Part shown: positions 43,102 through 52,075 of the stretch, piece after piece
Position numbering within the stretch: the first letter of the stretch is position 1
Layout of the letters: each line of letters begins with the position of its first letter
Source of the DNA: an uncultured Christensenellaceae bacterium
Lineage (GTDB): Bacteria; Bacillota; Clostridia; Christensenellales; Aristaeellaceae
DNA length: 63,940 bases
Direction of reading: 5' to 3'
Assembly: GCA_905234985.1 (NCBI GenBank)
Contig: CAJOJQ010000027.1
Coordinates: 1-63,940, forward strand
The notes under the pieces: model-generated
Databases searched by the model: none
Seen by the model: only the letters and a program-made list of their open reading frames with translations
Told to the model about the DNA's origin: nothing
Translations under genes and position numbers: made by a program

Positions 43102-44262
43102 ATGAAGCGGGCAATGCTGTGCATCATGGCGGCGATGATTTTGCTGGCGGGGCTGATCGTCCCGGCGGGGGCGGAATCGGTGCTGGATAACTATGCCACG
43201 GCCAGGTTCAGGAAAAACTACGCGGTATACAGCGGCCCCGGGAAGAACTACGTGCGGGCCAACAACGGAAAAGCCTCCATGGGCGGCGGCGGCGTGTGCC
43301 GCATTTACGGCGTGGTGGGAAGCTGGATCATGATCGGCTACGGCTTCACCAACGGCGGCTACCGCATCGGCTATATCAGCTCCGAGGGTCTGAACAACAT
43401 ATACGATGTGAAGGGAAACATCAATTATAACCTGAGCTTCCAGCACTATACCGCCTACGCGGACGGTTCCTGCCAAGTGACGGACGACCCGGTGATCGAC
43501 AACAAGATGATCTACACCATTCCCCAGGGCACGGCGGTAACGGTGCTTTCCACCATGGGTACCTCCTGGACCTATGTGGAAGTGCAGACCCCCGACGGAC
43601 CCATGCGGGGGTTCGTGTGGTCCAGGCACCTGACGGGCTGGAACGCGCCCACGCGCAAGCCCACGCCGACGCCCACCTATTATTACCCCTATTACCCGAC
43701 TTACCCCACGCCCACCTATTATAACCCCTACTATCCGATTTACCCCACGCCGACGCCCACCAGCGGCATGCCCAACACCTATTACCATCCCTCCAGCCGG
43801 AGCGAATGGCTGCCCGCGGCCCAAACGGTGCAGCTGCGGGGAAGCTGGCCCGTGTACTCCGGACCCGGCGCGTACTATTTCCGCGCCAATAACAACAAGG
43901 CCACCATGGGCGGCGGCGACTGCCGGGTGTACGGGGTGGAAGGAAACTGGGTGCTGATCGGCTACGCCCTGTCCAACGGCAATTACCGCATCGGCTACAT
44001 CAGCGTGAACGCCTTGCCCCAATTGGGCCTGAGCATCCCCTATCTGGATTTCCAGGGCGCTACCCGCCGCTTGGCCTATACCGCCAATCTGATCGACGAT
44101 CCCGTGCGCACCCTGGCCCCCGTGGTTTCCCTGTCCGCGGGCACCTATGTTGTGTTCTTAGGCTATTTGTGGGAAAACAGCCAAACCTGGGCCTACGTGG
44201 AGGTGCTGGCGGGCGGCTCCATCATGCGCGGCTTCGTGCCGTCCTGGTGCCTGCAGCAATAA
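43102..44262 (+). CDS. Secreted duplicated SH3-like domain protein
   Basis: 386 residues with a signal peptide (MKRAMLCIMAAMILLAGLIVPAGA). Two homologous halves, ~30-178 and ~235-386, are joined by a Tyr/Pro/Thr linker of TPTYYNPYYPIYPTPTPT type. Each half starts with an SH3b-like motif (VYSGPGKNYVRANNGKASMGGG and VYSGPGAYYFRANNNKATMGGG), followed by a YRIGYIS strand, then a second SH3-like part ending MRGFVW/MRGFVP. Likely binds the cell wall outside the cell; no enzyme domain is present. Confidence 0.85.
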   Translation: MKRAMLCIMAAMILLAGLIVPAGAESVLDNYATARFRKNYAVYSGPGKNYVRANNGKASMGGGGVCRIYGVVGSWIMIGYGFTNGGYRIGYISSEGLNNIYDVKGNINYNLSFQHYTAYADGSCQVTDDPVIDNKMIYTIPQGTAVTVLSTMGTSWTYVEVQTPDGPMRGFVWSRHLTGWNAPTRKPTPTPTYYYPYYPTYPTPTYYNPYYPIYPTPTPTSGMPNTYYHPSSRSEWLPAAQTVQLRGSWPVYSGPGAYYFRANNNKATMGGGDCRVYGVEGNWVLIGYALSNGNYRIGYISVNALPQLGLSIPYLDFQGATRRLAYTANLIDDPVRTLAPVVSLSAGTYVVFLGYLWENSQTWAYVEVLAGGSIMRGFVPSWCLQQ

Positions 44263-44284
44263 GAGCGGCAAAAACGAAAAACTG

Positions 44285-44310
44285 AGAGCGCCTTCCCCGG
44301 CGCTCTTTTT
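44285..44310 (+). terminator. Terminator of the SH3 protein gene
   Basis: AGAGCGCC/GGCGCTCT around TTCCCC, followed by five T. Confidence 0.9.
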
Positions 44311-44337
44311 CTGCGCGTTGTCAAAATGAAAAAACAC

Positions 44338-44366
44338 TTAACAAGTTTCAAATTATATGGTATACT
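44338..44366 (+). promoter_or_regulatory. Promoter of murA
   Basis: TTAACA (44338-44343), 17 nt, TATACT (44361-44366). Confidence 0.75.
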
Positions 44367-44417
44367 GAAAATGGTATTTTATCTTTGTATGCCTTTTGAC
44401 AAGGAGGAACGGGCCGG

Positions 44418-45701
44418 ATGGATTCGTACAAGCTGCTGATCACGGGCGGCATACCGCTGACGGGGGAAACCTATGTTTCCGGCGGAAAAAACACTTCTGT
44501 GGCGGTGATTCCCGCGGCGCTTTTATCGGACGAGCCATGCACCATTGAAAACCTGCCGGACATCGAGGACGTGCGGGTGCTGACGGATATCCTGCGGCTT
44601 TTAGGCGCGCAGGTGGATTATCAGCCCGCCGCCCGGCGCATGATCGTGGATCCGCGCACCCTTTCCTCCTGCAAGGTCTCCTACCGGCAGAGCCAGCGGA
44701 TGCGGGCCAGCTATTACCTGCTGGGCGCGCTGCTGGGCCGCTGCGGCGAGGCCGAGGTGGGCTATCCCGGCGGCTGCTCCATCGGCGCGCGGCCGGTGGA
44801 CCAGCATTTGAAAGCCTTCCGGGCCATGGGCGCGGAAGTGGAGGAGCGGGGCGCCAAGATCACCGCCAAGGGCAAAATGCGGGGCGCGCAGGTGTTCTTT
44901 GACCGCATCACCGTGGGCGGCACCATCAACGCCATGCTGGCGGCGGCCAAGGCCGAGGGCAGCACCATCCTGTACAACGCCGCCCGGGAACCTCACGTGG
45001 TCGACCTTGCCAACTTCCTCAACTCCATGGGCTGCCGCGTGCGCGGCGCGGGCACGGACACCATTCGCATCGTGGGCGCGAAGCGCCTGCACGGCAGCAC
45101 CTATACCGTCATCCCGGACCAGATCGAAACGGGCACGCTGATGATCGCCGCGGCGGCCACCAGGGGCGACGTGGTGATCCGGGGCTGCATCCCCGCCCAT
45201 ATGGACGCCCTGACGGCCAAGCTGCTGGAAATGGGCGTGTCCGTGGGCGATATGGACGACGCCATCCGCGTGCGCACCGCCCGGGGCCACCGGGCCGTAA
45301 ACATCAAAACCCAGGAATATCCCGGCTTTCCCACCGATTTGCAGCAGCCCATGAGCGCCCTGCTCACCCGGGCCAACGGCGATTCGGTGGTGATCGAAAC
45401 CATTTTCGAGGCCCGGTTCAAGCACCTGATGGAAATGCAGCGCATGGGGGCGCACGTGCGCATTCTGGAGCAGACCGCCCTGATCGAGGGCGTGCCCGAG
45501 CTGTACGGCGCGCCCGTCACCGCCACCGACCTGCGGGCCGGGGCGGCGCTGGTGGTGGCCGGGCTGATGGCCAACGGCACCACGGAGATTTATGAACCCG
45601 GCTATATCGAACGGGGTTACGAGCATATTGAAGAAAAGCTGCGCGCCTTGGGCGCGAATATCCGCCGGGAGCCGCTGGATCCAATGGAAATGCGGAGATA
45701 A
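44418..45701 (+). CDS. murA: UDP-N-acetylglucosamine 1-carboxyvinyltransferase
   Basis: 427 residues; first committed step of peptidoglycan synthesis, transferring enolpyruvate from PEP to UDP-GlcNAc in the cytoplasm. Seen: SGGKNTS with the substrate Lys24-Asn25, catalytic Cys120 in YPGGCSIGARPVDQHL (so fosfomycin-sensitive type), and TDLRAGAALVVAGLMANG near the end. RBS AAGGAGGAAC. Followed at 17 bp by the J-domain gene. Confidence 0.95.
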   Translation: MDSYKLLITGGIPLTGETYVSGGKNTSVAVIPAALLSDEPCTIENLPDIEDVRVLTDILRLLGAQVDYQPAARRMIVDPRTLSSCKVSYRQSQRMRASYYLLGALLGRCGEAEVGYPGGCSIGARPVDQHLKAFRAMGAEVEERGAKITAKGKMRGAQVFFDRITVGGTINAMLAAAKAEGSTILYNAAREPHVVDLANFLNSMGCRVRGAGTDTIRIVGAKRLHGSTYTVIPDQIETGTLMIAAAATRGDVVIRGCIPAHMDALTAKLLEMGVSVGDMDDAIRVRTARGHRAVNIKTQEYPGFPTDLQQPMSALLTRANGDSVVIETIFEARFKHLMEMQRMGAHVRILEQTALIEGVPELYGAPVTATDLRAGAALVVAGLMANGTTEIYEPGYIERGYEHIEEKLRALGANIRREPLDPMEMRR

Positions 45702-45718
45702 CGAAAGGGCATGATTTT

Positions 45719-46249
45719 TTGGACGCATTTGAGATATTGGGCCTGAAGCCGGACGCCGACGAAGCGCAGGTGCGCCAGGCCTACCATCAGCGGGTGAAGG
45801 CCTGCCATCCCGACCAGTTCGCCGATGGAGACGCCCAGCGCCAGGCTCAGGACAAGCTGATCCAGCTGAATTTGGCCTATGAGGACGCCATGCGCCGCAC
45901 CGCCGGGAAGCAGAAACCCGTTTTCCACACCGTTTCCCCGGAGCAGGCCAAGGCCGTCGCCAAAAAGCTGCTGGAGCAGCAGCGCTACGAAAGCGCCCTG
46001 CTGCAATTGAGCCACGCCGAAACCCGGGACGACGAATGGTATTATATCCACGGCAAGCTGCTCATGGGCATGCGCCAATACAGCACGGCCCACCAGTCCT
46101 TCCGGGAGGCCGTGCGCCTGCAGCCCGAAAACTTAGAATACCGCCGGGGCGCGCTGGACGCCGCCATCGCCATCAAAAAGCACCAGAAATGGCCTTACCG
46201 CGTGGCGGAATGGGCCGGCGGCCTGCTGCACCGGGGAAGGAAAGTTTGA
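45719..46249 (+). CDS. J-domain protein with TPR-like C-terminus
   Basis: 176 residues, probable TTG start 17 bp after murA with AAAGGG upstream. Residues 1-62 are a DnaJ domain with intact HPD in CHPDQF, so it can stimulate a DnaK-type chaperone. Residues ~80-150 form TPR-like helices (AKKLLEQQRYESALLQLSHA, then YSTAHQSFREAVRLQPEN). There is no zinc or substrate domain, so it is a specialised co-chaperone, perhaps for a membrane or envelope client given its neighbours murA and pgsA. Confidence 0.85.
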   Translation: MDAFEILGLKPDADEAQVRQAYHQRVKACHPDQFADGDAQRQAQDKLIQLNLAYEDAMRRTAGKQKPVFHTVSPEQAKAVAKKLLEQQRYESALLQLSHAETRDDEWYYIHGKLLMGMRQYSTAHQSFREAVRLQPENLEYRRGALDAAIAIKKHQKWPYRVAEWAGGLLHRGRKV

Positions 46250-46301
46250 GCTTTTGGCAAACGCCAAAATATGGAAAAACTCGTGATGGAGCGTACAAAC
46301 C

Positions 46302-46823
46302 ATGAACTTGCCCAATAAGCTGACGCTGCTGCGCATCCTGCTGATCCCCGTGTGCCTGCTGCTTTGGGCGCTGGGGCAGCCGGTTTTTTCGGCGATCGTT
46401 TTCGCCCTGGCGGCACTGACCGATTTCCTGGACGGCTATATCGCCCGGAAGCAGAACATCATTACCGTGTTCGGCAAATTCGCCGACCCGGTGGCGGACA
46501 AGATTTTGGTTCTCACCGCCATGATCTTCCTGTGCGCCGATGGCATCCTGCCCGCCTGGGCGGTGTGCATCGTGGCGGCGCGGGAGCTGATGGTGGACGG
46601 CCTTAGGCTGGTGGCCGTTGGCAAGGGCACGGTGATCGCCGCCGGGTGGCTGGGAAAAATCAAAACCAATCTGCAGTTTTTCTGCATTTTAGCGGGCATG
46701 CTGCTGCCCAAGGGCCACTGGGTCACCCTGGCCCTCACCATTGCTATGGCCGTTATGACCGTGTGGAGTGGAGCCAAGTATTTGTGGGGGTATCGGGATA
46801 CGATCACATCCGGCGGGATGTAG
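46302..46823 (+). CDS. pgsA: CDP-diacylglycerol-glycerol-3-phosphate 3-phosphatidyltransferase
   Basis: 173 residues with about five helices. The CDP-alcohol phosphotransferase motif is complete: D41-x2-D44-G...A-R, then G58, D62 and D66 (DFLDGYIARKQN, GKFADPVADK). Makes phosphatidylglycerol-phosphate in the membrane, the route to PG and cardiolipin. Upstream of recA, as in many Bacillota. Confidence 0.94.
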   Translation: MNLPNKLTLLRILLIPVCLLLWALGQPVFSAIVFALAALTDFLDGYIARKQNIITVFGKFADPVADKILVLTAMIFLCADGILPAWAVCIVAARELMVDGLRLVAVGKGTVIAAGWLGKIKTNLQFFCILAGMLLPKGHWVTLALTIAMAVMTVWSGAKYLWGYRDTITSGGM

Positions 46824-46838
46824 TGGACGCCACGAGTC

Positions 46839-46941
46839 AGAGTTGAGAGTTAAGAGTTGAGAGTTGAGATGATAAGTGTTTATCCCAAGATCATCCTGTT
46901 GATTGACCATATAAATCTCAACTCTCCGCTCTCAACTCTTT
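46839..46941. repeat. GAGAGTT 7-mer inverted repeat, locus 3
   Basis: Left arm of AGAGTTG/GAGAGTT units (46839-46868), right arm of AACTCTC units (46918-46938), with ATATAAATCTCAACTCT on the inner right side as in loci 1 and 2. It lies between pgsA and recA. Confidence 0.75.
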
Positions 46942-46998
46942 CTGATTAAATGTTCTAAGTGAGAATCAACCGAACAATTACAAACAAGGAGAATGACC

Positions 46999-48102
46999 AT
47001 GGCAAAGAAGGAATCCGCGAAAAAAGACCTGAAAACGGACAACACTCAGCAGGAAAAAATGAAGGCGCTGGAAGCCACCCTGTCCAGCATTGAAAAGGAA
47101 TTCGGCAAGGGCACGGTGATGAAGCTCGGCGAAAAGACCGCCATGCAGGTGGACGTGGTGCCCACGGGCTGCTTGGACCTGGACATGGCGTTAGGCGTGG
47201 GGGGCATCCCCCGGGGCCGCATCATCGAAGTGTTCGGGCCGGAATCCTCCGGTAAAACCACGGTGGCCCTGCATGTGGTGGCCCAGGTGCAGAAAAAAGG
47301 CGGCGCGGCGGCCTTTATCGACGCGGAACACGCGCTGGATCCCGCCTATGCCAAGAATTTGGGCGTGAACATCGACGAATTGTACGTGAGCCAGCCCAAC
47401 TGCGGCGAGGACGCTTTGGAAATCGCCGAAGCCCTCCTGCGCTCCGGGGCCATTGATATCGTGGTCATCGACTCCGTGGCCGCTCTGGTGCCGCGCGCCG
47501 AGATCGACGGCGAAATGGGCGATTCCTTCGTGGGCATTCAGGCCCGGCTCATGAGCCAGGCCATGCGCAAGCTCACCGGCGTGGTGGCGAAAACCAACGC
47601 CATCGCCCTGTTCATCAACCAGATCCGCGAAAAAGTGGGCGTGATGTACGGCAACCCCGAAACCACCCCCGGCGGCCGGGCGCTTAAATTCTACGCCTCC
47701 GTGCGCTTAGACGTGCGCCGCGGCGAGCAGCTCAAGAACGGCAGCGAGGTGATCGGCAACCGCACCAAGGTGAAGGTGGTCAAAAACAAGGTGGCCCCGC
47801 CCTTCCGTTCCTGCGAATTCGATCTGATCTACGGCCAGGGCATCAGCCGGGAAGGAAGCCTTTTGGATATGGCCGTTGCCAAGGATATCATCGTCAAGTC
47901 CGGGGCCTGGTTCTCCTATAACGACCAGCGCATCGCCCAGGGCCGGGACAACGCTAGGCAGTACCTTAAAGACCATCCCGAAATCGCCGACGAGATCGAC
48001 GCCCTGCTCCGCCAGCAGATGAGCCAGATGACCGTGCCCGCCGTGGACGAAAGCGACATCCCCGAAATGGACCCGGATATGGGCGACGGCGATGAAGCGT
48101 GA
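46999..48102 (+). CDS. recA: Recombinase RecA
   Basis: 367 residues from ATG at 46999 ([10 protein letters not shown]) after CAAGGAGAATGACC. Walker A GPESSGKT at 80-87, [14 protein letters not shown] as Walker B, loop 1 [12 protein letters not shown] and loop 2 [20 protein letters not shown]. Strand exchange and SOS coprotease. No LexA-type box is evident upstream. The end overlaps the ABC ATPase gene by 11 bp. Confidence 0.97.
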   Translation: MAKKESAKKDLKTDNTQQEKMKALEATLSSIEKEFGKGTVMKLGEKTAMQVDVVPTGCLDLDMALGVGGIPRGRIIEVFGPESSGKTTVALHVVAQVQKKGGAAAFIDAEHALDPAYAKNLGVNIDELYVSQPNCGEDALEIAEALLRSGAIDIVVIDSVAALVPRAEIDGEMGDSFVGIQARLMSQAMRKLTGVVAKTNAIALFINQIREKVGVMYGNPETTPGGRALKFYASVRLDVRRGEQLKNGSEVIGNRTKVKVVKNKVAPPFRSCEFDLIYGQGISREGSLLDMAVAKDIIVKSGAWFSYNDQRIAQGRDNARQYLKDHPEIADEIDALLRQQMSQMTVPAVDESDIPEMDPDMGDGDEA

Positions 48103-48895
48103 CCGCGCCCAGGCCGTCCAGCCGGACGCCTGCGGCCTGTGCCGCATCGAGCTGGATCACGTGGGCGTGAAAGCCGGGGCGGACGTGCTGGTGGAGGACG
48201 TGAGCTTTCACATCCACTGCGGCCAGCTCACCGCCCTGGTGGGCCCCAACGGCGCGGGCAAAACCACCCTGGTGAAGGCCATTTTGGGCCAGCGGCCCTA
48301 TACCGGCGCCATCCGCCACGTGGACGCGGAGGGCCACAAATTCCCCGTGCCCCGCATCGGTTACGTGCCCCAGCAATTGCCCTTTGACCGGGAAATGCCC
48401 CTGACCGTATGCGATCTCATGGCCGCCAGCCTGTCCCGCCGCCCGGTATGGACCGGCGTGGGCAAGGCCATGCGGGATCGGGTGCACAAGGCCCTGGAGG
48501 AAACCCAGGCCGCCAGTTTGATCGACAAGCGCCTGGGCGCGCTCAGCGGCGGTGAACTCCAGCGGGTGCTGCTGGCCATGGCCCTGACCCCGGTTCCCGA
48601 CCTGCTGGTGCTGGACGAGCCGGTGTCCGGCGTGGACCAGAACGGCCTTGCCCTTTTTTTGCAAACCGTGTCCGCATTGCGCCAGACCCACCACATGGCG
48701 ATCCTCATGGTCAGCCACGATTGGGATTTAGTGCGCCGGTACGCCGACTTCGTGGTGCTGGTGCAGCAGAAGGTGCTGAAAGCGGGCGCGCCCCAGGAAG
48801 TGTTTTCCTCCCCGGAGTTCGCCAACGTGTTCCGGGGCGAAATGCCGCCCATCTTAGAAAGGGACGCAAACGCCGGGGCACAGTTCAGACCGTGA
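48092..48895 (+). CDS. znuC: Zinc/manganese-type ABC transporter ATPase (ZnuC family)
   Basis: 267 residues: Walker [10 protein letters not shown], signature LSGGELQRV, Walker [18 protein letters not shown]-loop VSHDWDLV. Residues 1-20 have a CGLC pair not usual in the family. Powers the permease encoded two genes on. Cation specificity (Zn, Mn or Fe) is not readable. No substrate-binding protein gene is nearby. Confidence 0.88.
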   Translation: MKRDRAQAVQPDACGLCRIELDHVGVKAGADVLVEDVSFHIHCGQLTALVGPNGAGKTTLVKAILGQRPYTGAIRHVDAEGHKFPVPRIGYVPQQLPFDREMPLTVCDLMAASLSRRPVWTGVGKAMRDRVHKALEETQAASLIDKRLGALSGGELQRVLLAMALTPVPDLLVLDEPVSGVDQNGLALFLQTVSALRQTHHMAILMVSHDWDLVRRYADFVVLVQQKVLKAGAPQEVFSSPEFANVFRGEMPPILERDANAGAQFRP

Positions 48896-48922
48896 ACCCA
48901 TGAAGCTGTGAAAGGAATGGAA

Positions 48923-49450
48923 ATGGAGTACCGCGCCGTATACCGCCGGGATGGAACGGCCACGGGCGAAATCGTGGAAAAACACGCGCCCAAGCGGCCC
49001 GGCGATTATTTCCGCCATGTGCTGCTGGTGATGAAAACCCAAAACAGCCCCCCGCCCGGACAGGGAGAGGGGCAATATATTGTCCAGCAGCGTTCCCTGA
49101 AAGCCCGTTTTTTCGCCGGAAAATGGGATGTGACCGGCGGCGGCGTGCAGGCCCATGAAACGCCTGTGCAGGCAGCCGTTCGGGAAGCGAAGGAAGAACT
49201 GAACCTGGCTTTATCCCCGGATGATCTGTCTCTGGCCTATGAATATACCGTTCATTGGCAGGACGGTACCGGCCTGATCGTTTCCATGTACGCCTGCCGC
49301 GCCGCCGTGCCGGAAAACGGCTTTACCTGGGACAGGCGGGAAGTAAACGACGTGGGCGTTTTTCCCTTCCATATGTTCCGCGCCTGGGTGATGGATCACA
49401 ACGACGAAGCCTTTGGGCAGGCGCTGGACCGCATTGAAGCGGCCTTATAA
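48923..49450 (+). CDS. NUDIX hydrolase (isopentenyl-diphosphate isomerase-like layout)
   Basis: 175 residues; ATG at 48923 is 6 nt after AAAGGA (longer starts at 48908 and 48917 exist). Complete Nudix box GVQAHETPVQAAVREAKEEL. The opening MEYRAVYRRDGTATGEIV and the HVLLVMKT strand resemble the Idi-like or YfcD-like NUDIX group; substrate unknown. It sits between the two metal-transporter genes, which is unusual. Confidence 0.85.
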   Translation: MEYRAVYRRDGTATGEIVEKHAPKRPGDYFRHVLLVMKTQNSPPPGQGEGQYIVQQRSLKARFFAGKWDVTGGGVQAHETPVQAAVREAKEELNLALSPDDLSLAYEYTVHWQDGTGLIVSMYACRAAVPENGFTWDRREVNDVGVFPFHMFRAWVMDHNDEAFGQALDRIEAAL

Positions 49451-49455
49451 AGAAA

Positions 49456-50310
49456 GTGAGGCTCCCCTTGTCCACCATTTACCAAGTGATGAACGTCATC
49501 CTGCCTTTTGAATGCTTCGAGCTGGACTTTATGAAGCGGGGCTTGCTGGCGATATTGCTTTTGACGCCCCTGCTGGCCCTCATGGGCACCATGGCGGTGA
49601 ATCGCCGCATGGCGTTCTTTTCGGACGCCCTGGGCCACTCCGCGCTCTGCGGCGTGGGCTTAGGCTTGCTGCTGGGCATTCAAAGCCAGTTGATCAGCAT
49701 GATCATTTTCGGCGTTTTATGGGCCGTGATGATTTCCCGCATCAACCGCACCGGCGGCGCGTCGGCGGACACCATTATCAGCGTGTTTTCTTCCACGGGC
49801 ATCGCGGCAGGCCTGCTGATCCTGTCCCGCAACGGCAGCTTCGCCAAGTATTCCGCCTTGCTGGCCGGTGACATCGTTTCCGTGCCGGAGGGGGATTTAT
49901 TGTGGCTGCTGCTGGCCCTGCCCTTAGGCGTGGGGGCCTGGGCGCTGCTGTATAATAATCTGCTGCTCACCGCCGTGAACCCCGCCCTGGCCCAGAGCCG
50001 AGGGGTGAACACCAAATGGGTGGAATACGCCTTCGTTTCCCTGGTGGCCGTGGTGGTCATGCTCTCCATCCGCTGGGTGGGCGTGCTGCTCATCAACGCC
50101 CTGCTCATCCTGCCCGCCGCCGCCGCCCGCAACGTATCCCGCACCGCCGCCCAGCACGCCCTGTTCAGTGTGTTGATTGGCCTGTTCTGCGGCGTGGCGG
50201 GGCTGGTGATTTCCTATTACATGGAAAACACCGGCGCGGGCGCGGCCATCGTACTCTGCGCCGCCATCTGCTACGCCGCCACCCTGCCGCTTCGGGCGCG
50301 GGTGCAGTGA
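49456..50310 (+). CDS. znuB: Zinc/manganese-type ABC transporter permease (ZnuB/ABC-3 family)
   Basis: 284 residues, about nine helices. ABC-3 landmarks: AVNRRMAFFSDALGHSALCG, GVLWAVMISR, and GVLLINALLILPAAAARNV. A GTG at 49456 or a TTG at 49468 (with AGTGAGG upstream) can start it. Pairs with the ATPase at 48092. Confidence 0.9.
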   Translation: MRLPLSTIYQVMNVILPFECFELDFMKRGLLAILLLTPLLALMGTMAVNRRMAFFSDALGHSALCGVGLGLLLGIQSQLISMIIFGVLWAVMISRINRTGGASADTIISVFSSTGIAAGLLILSRNGSFAKYSALLAGDIVSVPEGDLLWLLLALPLGVGAWALLYNNLLLTAVNPALAQSRGVNTKWVEYAFVSLVAVVVMLSIRWVGVLLINALLILPAAAARNVSRTAAQHALFSVLIGLFCGVAGLVISYYMENTGAGAAIVLCAAICYAATLPLRARVQ

Positions 50311-50328
50311 GACCAAAAGGTATTTTGT

Positions 50329-50406
50329 GGGGGGAAACCGCTCTTTGGATGCCAAAGAGCGGTTTCCCCCCAAGCGGTTTCCCCCCACACCCCCCTTCCG
50401 AGAAAG
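50329..50406. terminator. 20-bp hairpin with a CCCCCTTCCGAGAAA tail
   Basis: GGGGGGAAACCGCTCTTTGG pairs perfectly with 50353-50372 around ATG. A second copy of AAGCGGTTTCCCCCC follows, then CCCCCTTCCGAGAAA (50392-50406). The same tail occurs at 54441-54455 after pyrE. Likely a terminator-like repeat. Confidence 0.7.
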
Positions 50407-50461
50407 CAATAAAGAGGAGCAGCTTTGTTTTGAATTCATCCAAGTATTTGCACTGAATCAA

Positions 50462-50487
50462 AAAAGAGGCGCGAAGCCTCTTTTTTA
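50462..50487. terminator. Bidirectional terminator
   Basis: AAAAAGAGGC/GCCTCTTTTTT around GCGAA, between znuB and the convergent AI-2E gene. Confidence 0.9.
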
Positions 50488-50500
50488 TTGCATTTCGACG

Positions 50501-51670
50501 TTATGCCGGGTTTTCTATTTTCGCCGCTTCTTTTTTCTTCTGCACCCATTCGCGCAACAGGATGTACACCGTGGCGGTAATGGGCACGGCCACCAGCATG
50601 CCGCCAACGCCGCCTAAGCCGCCGCCAACGGATACAGCGGCCAGCACCCACAGGCTGGGCAGCCCCACCGAATCGCCCACCAGCCGGGGATACAGGATAT
50701 TGCCTTGCAGCGTTTGCAGGGCCACGATAAAAATGAGGAACCACAGGGCCAGGCCTGGATTGGCGGTGAACACCAGGAAGGTACCCAGCGCCGCGCCGAT
50801 GTATCCGCCGATAATGGGAACCAGGGAGGTGGTGCCGCTGAGTACGCCCACCATCAAGGCATAGGGCATGCCGAAGATGCGCATGCCCAGCCAGGTCAGC
50901 ACGCCTAAGATCAGGCCGTTGATGCTCTGGCCCACGATGAACCCGGAAAAGCAGCGATTGGCTGTGTGCATAATGCGCTGCATTTTTCCGTTGTTCTTTT
51001 CGCTGACGGAGGCCCACATCAAGTTGCGGTATTGGCTTTGCAGCTTTTGCTTGCTTGCCAGCAGAAAAATGGCGAAGATGGCGGAAATCAGGAAATTGGC
51101 GATGGAGCCGGTCACGGCGCTGATTACCGTCACCGTGTTGGAAATCAGGCTGTTATCGCCGATGCCGCTGATGGCCCACTGCACCGCCCGATCCTGGATG
51201 ATGTTCCAGTCCAGTTCCAAATCCTTCGCATACTCCGTCACGGTGGGCACGTCGCTGAACGTGGTCAGCACCCAATTCTTTACCTCAAGGAAATAGTTGG
51301 GGAATTCTCGCGCCAGCACGGTGAAAGCGTCCGTCAATCCAGGGATGATGATGGACACCATCAGCACCGCAAAAAACACTACCAGCACCGTAGCCAGCAG
51401 GATGCAGACGGGCCGCCGCGCCTTGTTCACCCATTGTTTTTTGCTTTGGGGGAAGAACACCTTTTCAAAGCGCTTGATGATGATTTCCAGGATATAGGCC
51501 AGAATCGCGCCCACAACCATGGGGCTGGCCACCTGCCACAGCCGCAGGGCCGTATCGAGAATAAATTCGACGTGCATCACCGCCAGGGCCAGCAGCGCGG
51601 CAAGCAGCATCAGGCGGACCATTTTCCTTTCTCCAAACCATTTGGAAAGGGGATGTTCATGCTCGCTCAT
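50501..51670 (-). CDS. AI-2E family (TqsA/YdiK-type) membrane protein
   Basis: 389 residues from ATG at 51670 (MSEHEHPLSKWFG), after AAGGAGGGAAACCC; the upstream extension is rejected. Seven or eight helices; typical phrases are SPMVVGAILAYIL, GFIVGQSINGLILGVLTWLG, GTTSLVPIIGGYIGAALG and ILYPRLVGDSVGLP. Family members export small molecules or exchange Na+/H+; the exact substrate is unknown. Confidence 0.9.
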   Translation of the reverse strand: MSEHEHPLSKWFGERKMVRLMLLAALLALAVMHVEFILDTALRLWQVASPMVVGAILAYILEIIIKRFEKVFFPQSKKQWVNKARRPVCILLATVLVVFFAVLMVSIIIPGLTDAFTVLAREFPNYFLEVKNWVLTTFSDVPTVTEYAKDLELDWNIIQDRAVQWAISGIGDNSLISNTVTVISAVTGSIANFLISAIFAIFLLASKQKLQSQYRNLMWASVSEKNNGKMQRIMHTANRCFSGFIVGQSINGLILGVLTWLGMRIFGMPYALMVGVLSGTTSLVPIIGGYIGAALGTFLVFTANPGLALWFLIFIVALQTLQGNILYPRLVGDSVGLPSLWVLAAVSVGGGLGGVGGMLVAVPITATVYILLREWVQKKKEAAKIENPA

Positions 51671-51949
51671 GGGTTTCCCTCCTTGGCAGGGTCGGGCAGC
51701 GAAATCATATGGAAACAGCCCGAACGGCTTTTTTCTTTTCAAACCGATTATACCACAGCCTGCCCGCCCGCGTCTATATTTTTTTGTCTTGAGTTTTCGC
51801 ATTTATTTCCAAGAGTCGAGCAATTCCAACGGTTTGCGGGGTACAGTCAATAAACAGTTGACATTGAACTGTTTCTTATTGTTGATATCGAGTGTTTGAA
51901 CCACAAACTCCGAATAGAATACGGAAACTCAAGTTTTTTGTGCGCGCAA

Positions 51950-51965
51950 TGTTTCACGTGAAACA
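51950..51965. promoter_or_regulatory. parS site 1
   Basis: TGTTTCACGTGAAACA, the exact 16-bp palindrome bound by ParB (Spo0J) in B. subtilis, where it seeds chromosome segregation. Confidence 0.92.
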
Positions 51966-51988
51966 TTCCCGACCAGGCGAAAAATGGA

Positions 51989-52004
51989 TGTTTCACGTGA
52001 AACA
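51989..52004. promoter_or_regulatory. parS site 2
   Basis: Second perfect TGTTTCACGTGAAACA, 39 bp from the first, upstream of recF. ParA/ParB genes are not in the window. Confidence 0.92.
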
Positions 52005-52075
52005 TGGGTGTTTTGCCGTTGACTTTCGGGCGGCATTGTGGCAAACTGAACGGGTGAAGGCGGGAGGGACGGCTT

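Noticed and set aside
44601..45728. 375-codon minus-strand frame over murA
   Set aside because: Shadow of murA, which has complete catalytic motifs on the plus strand.
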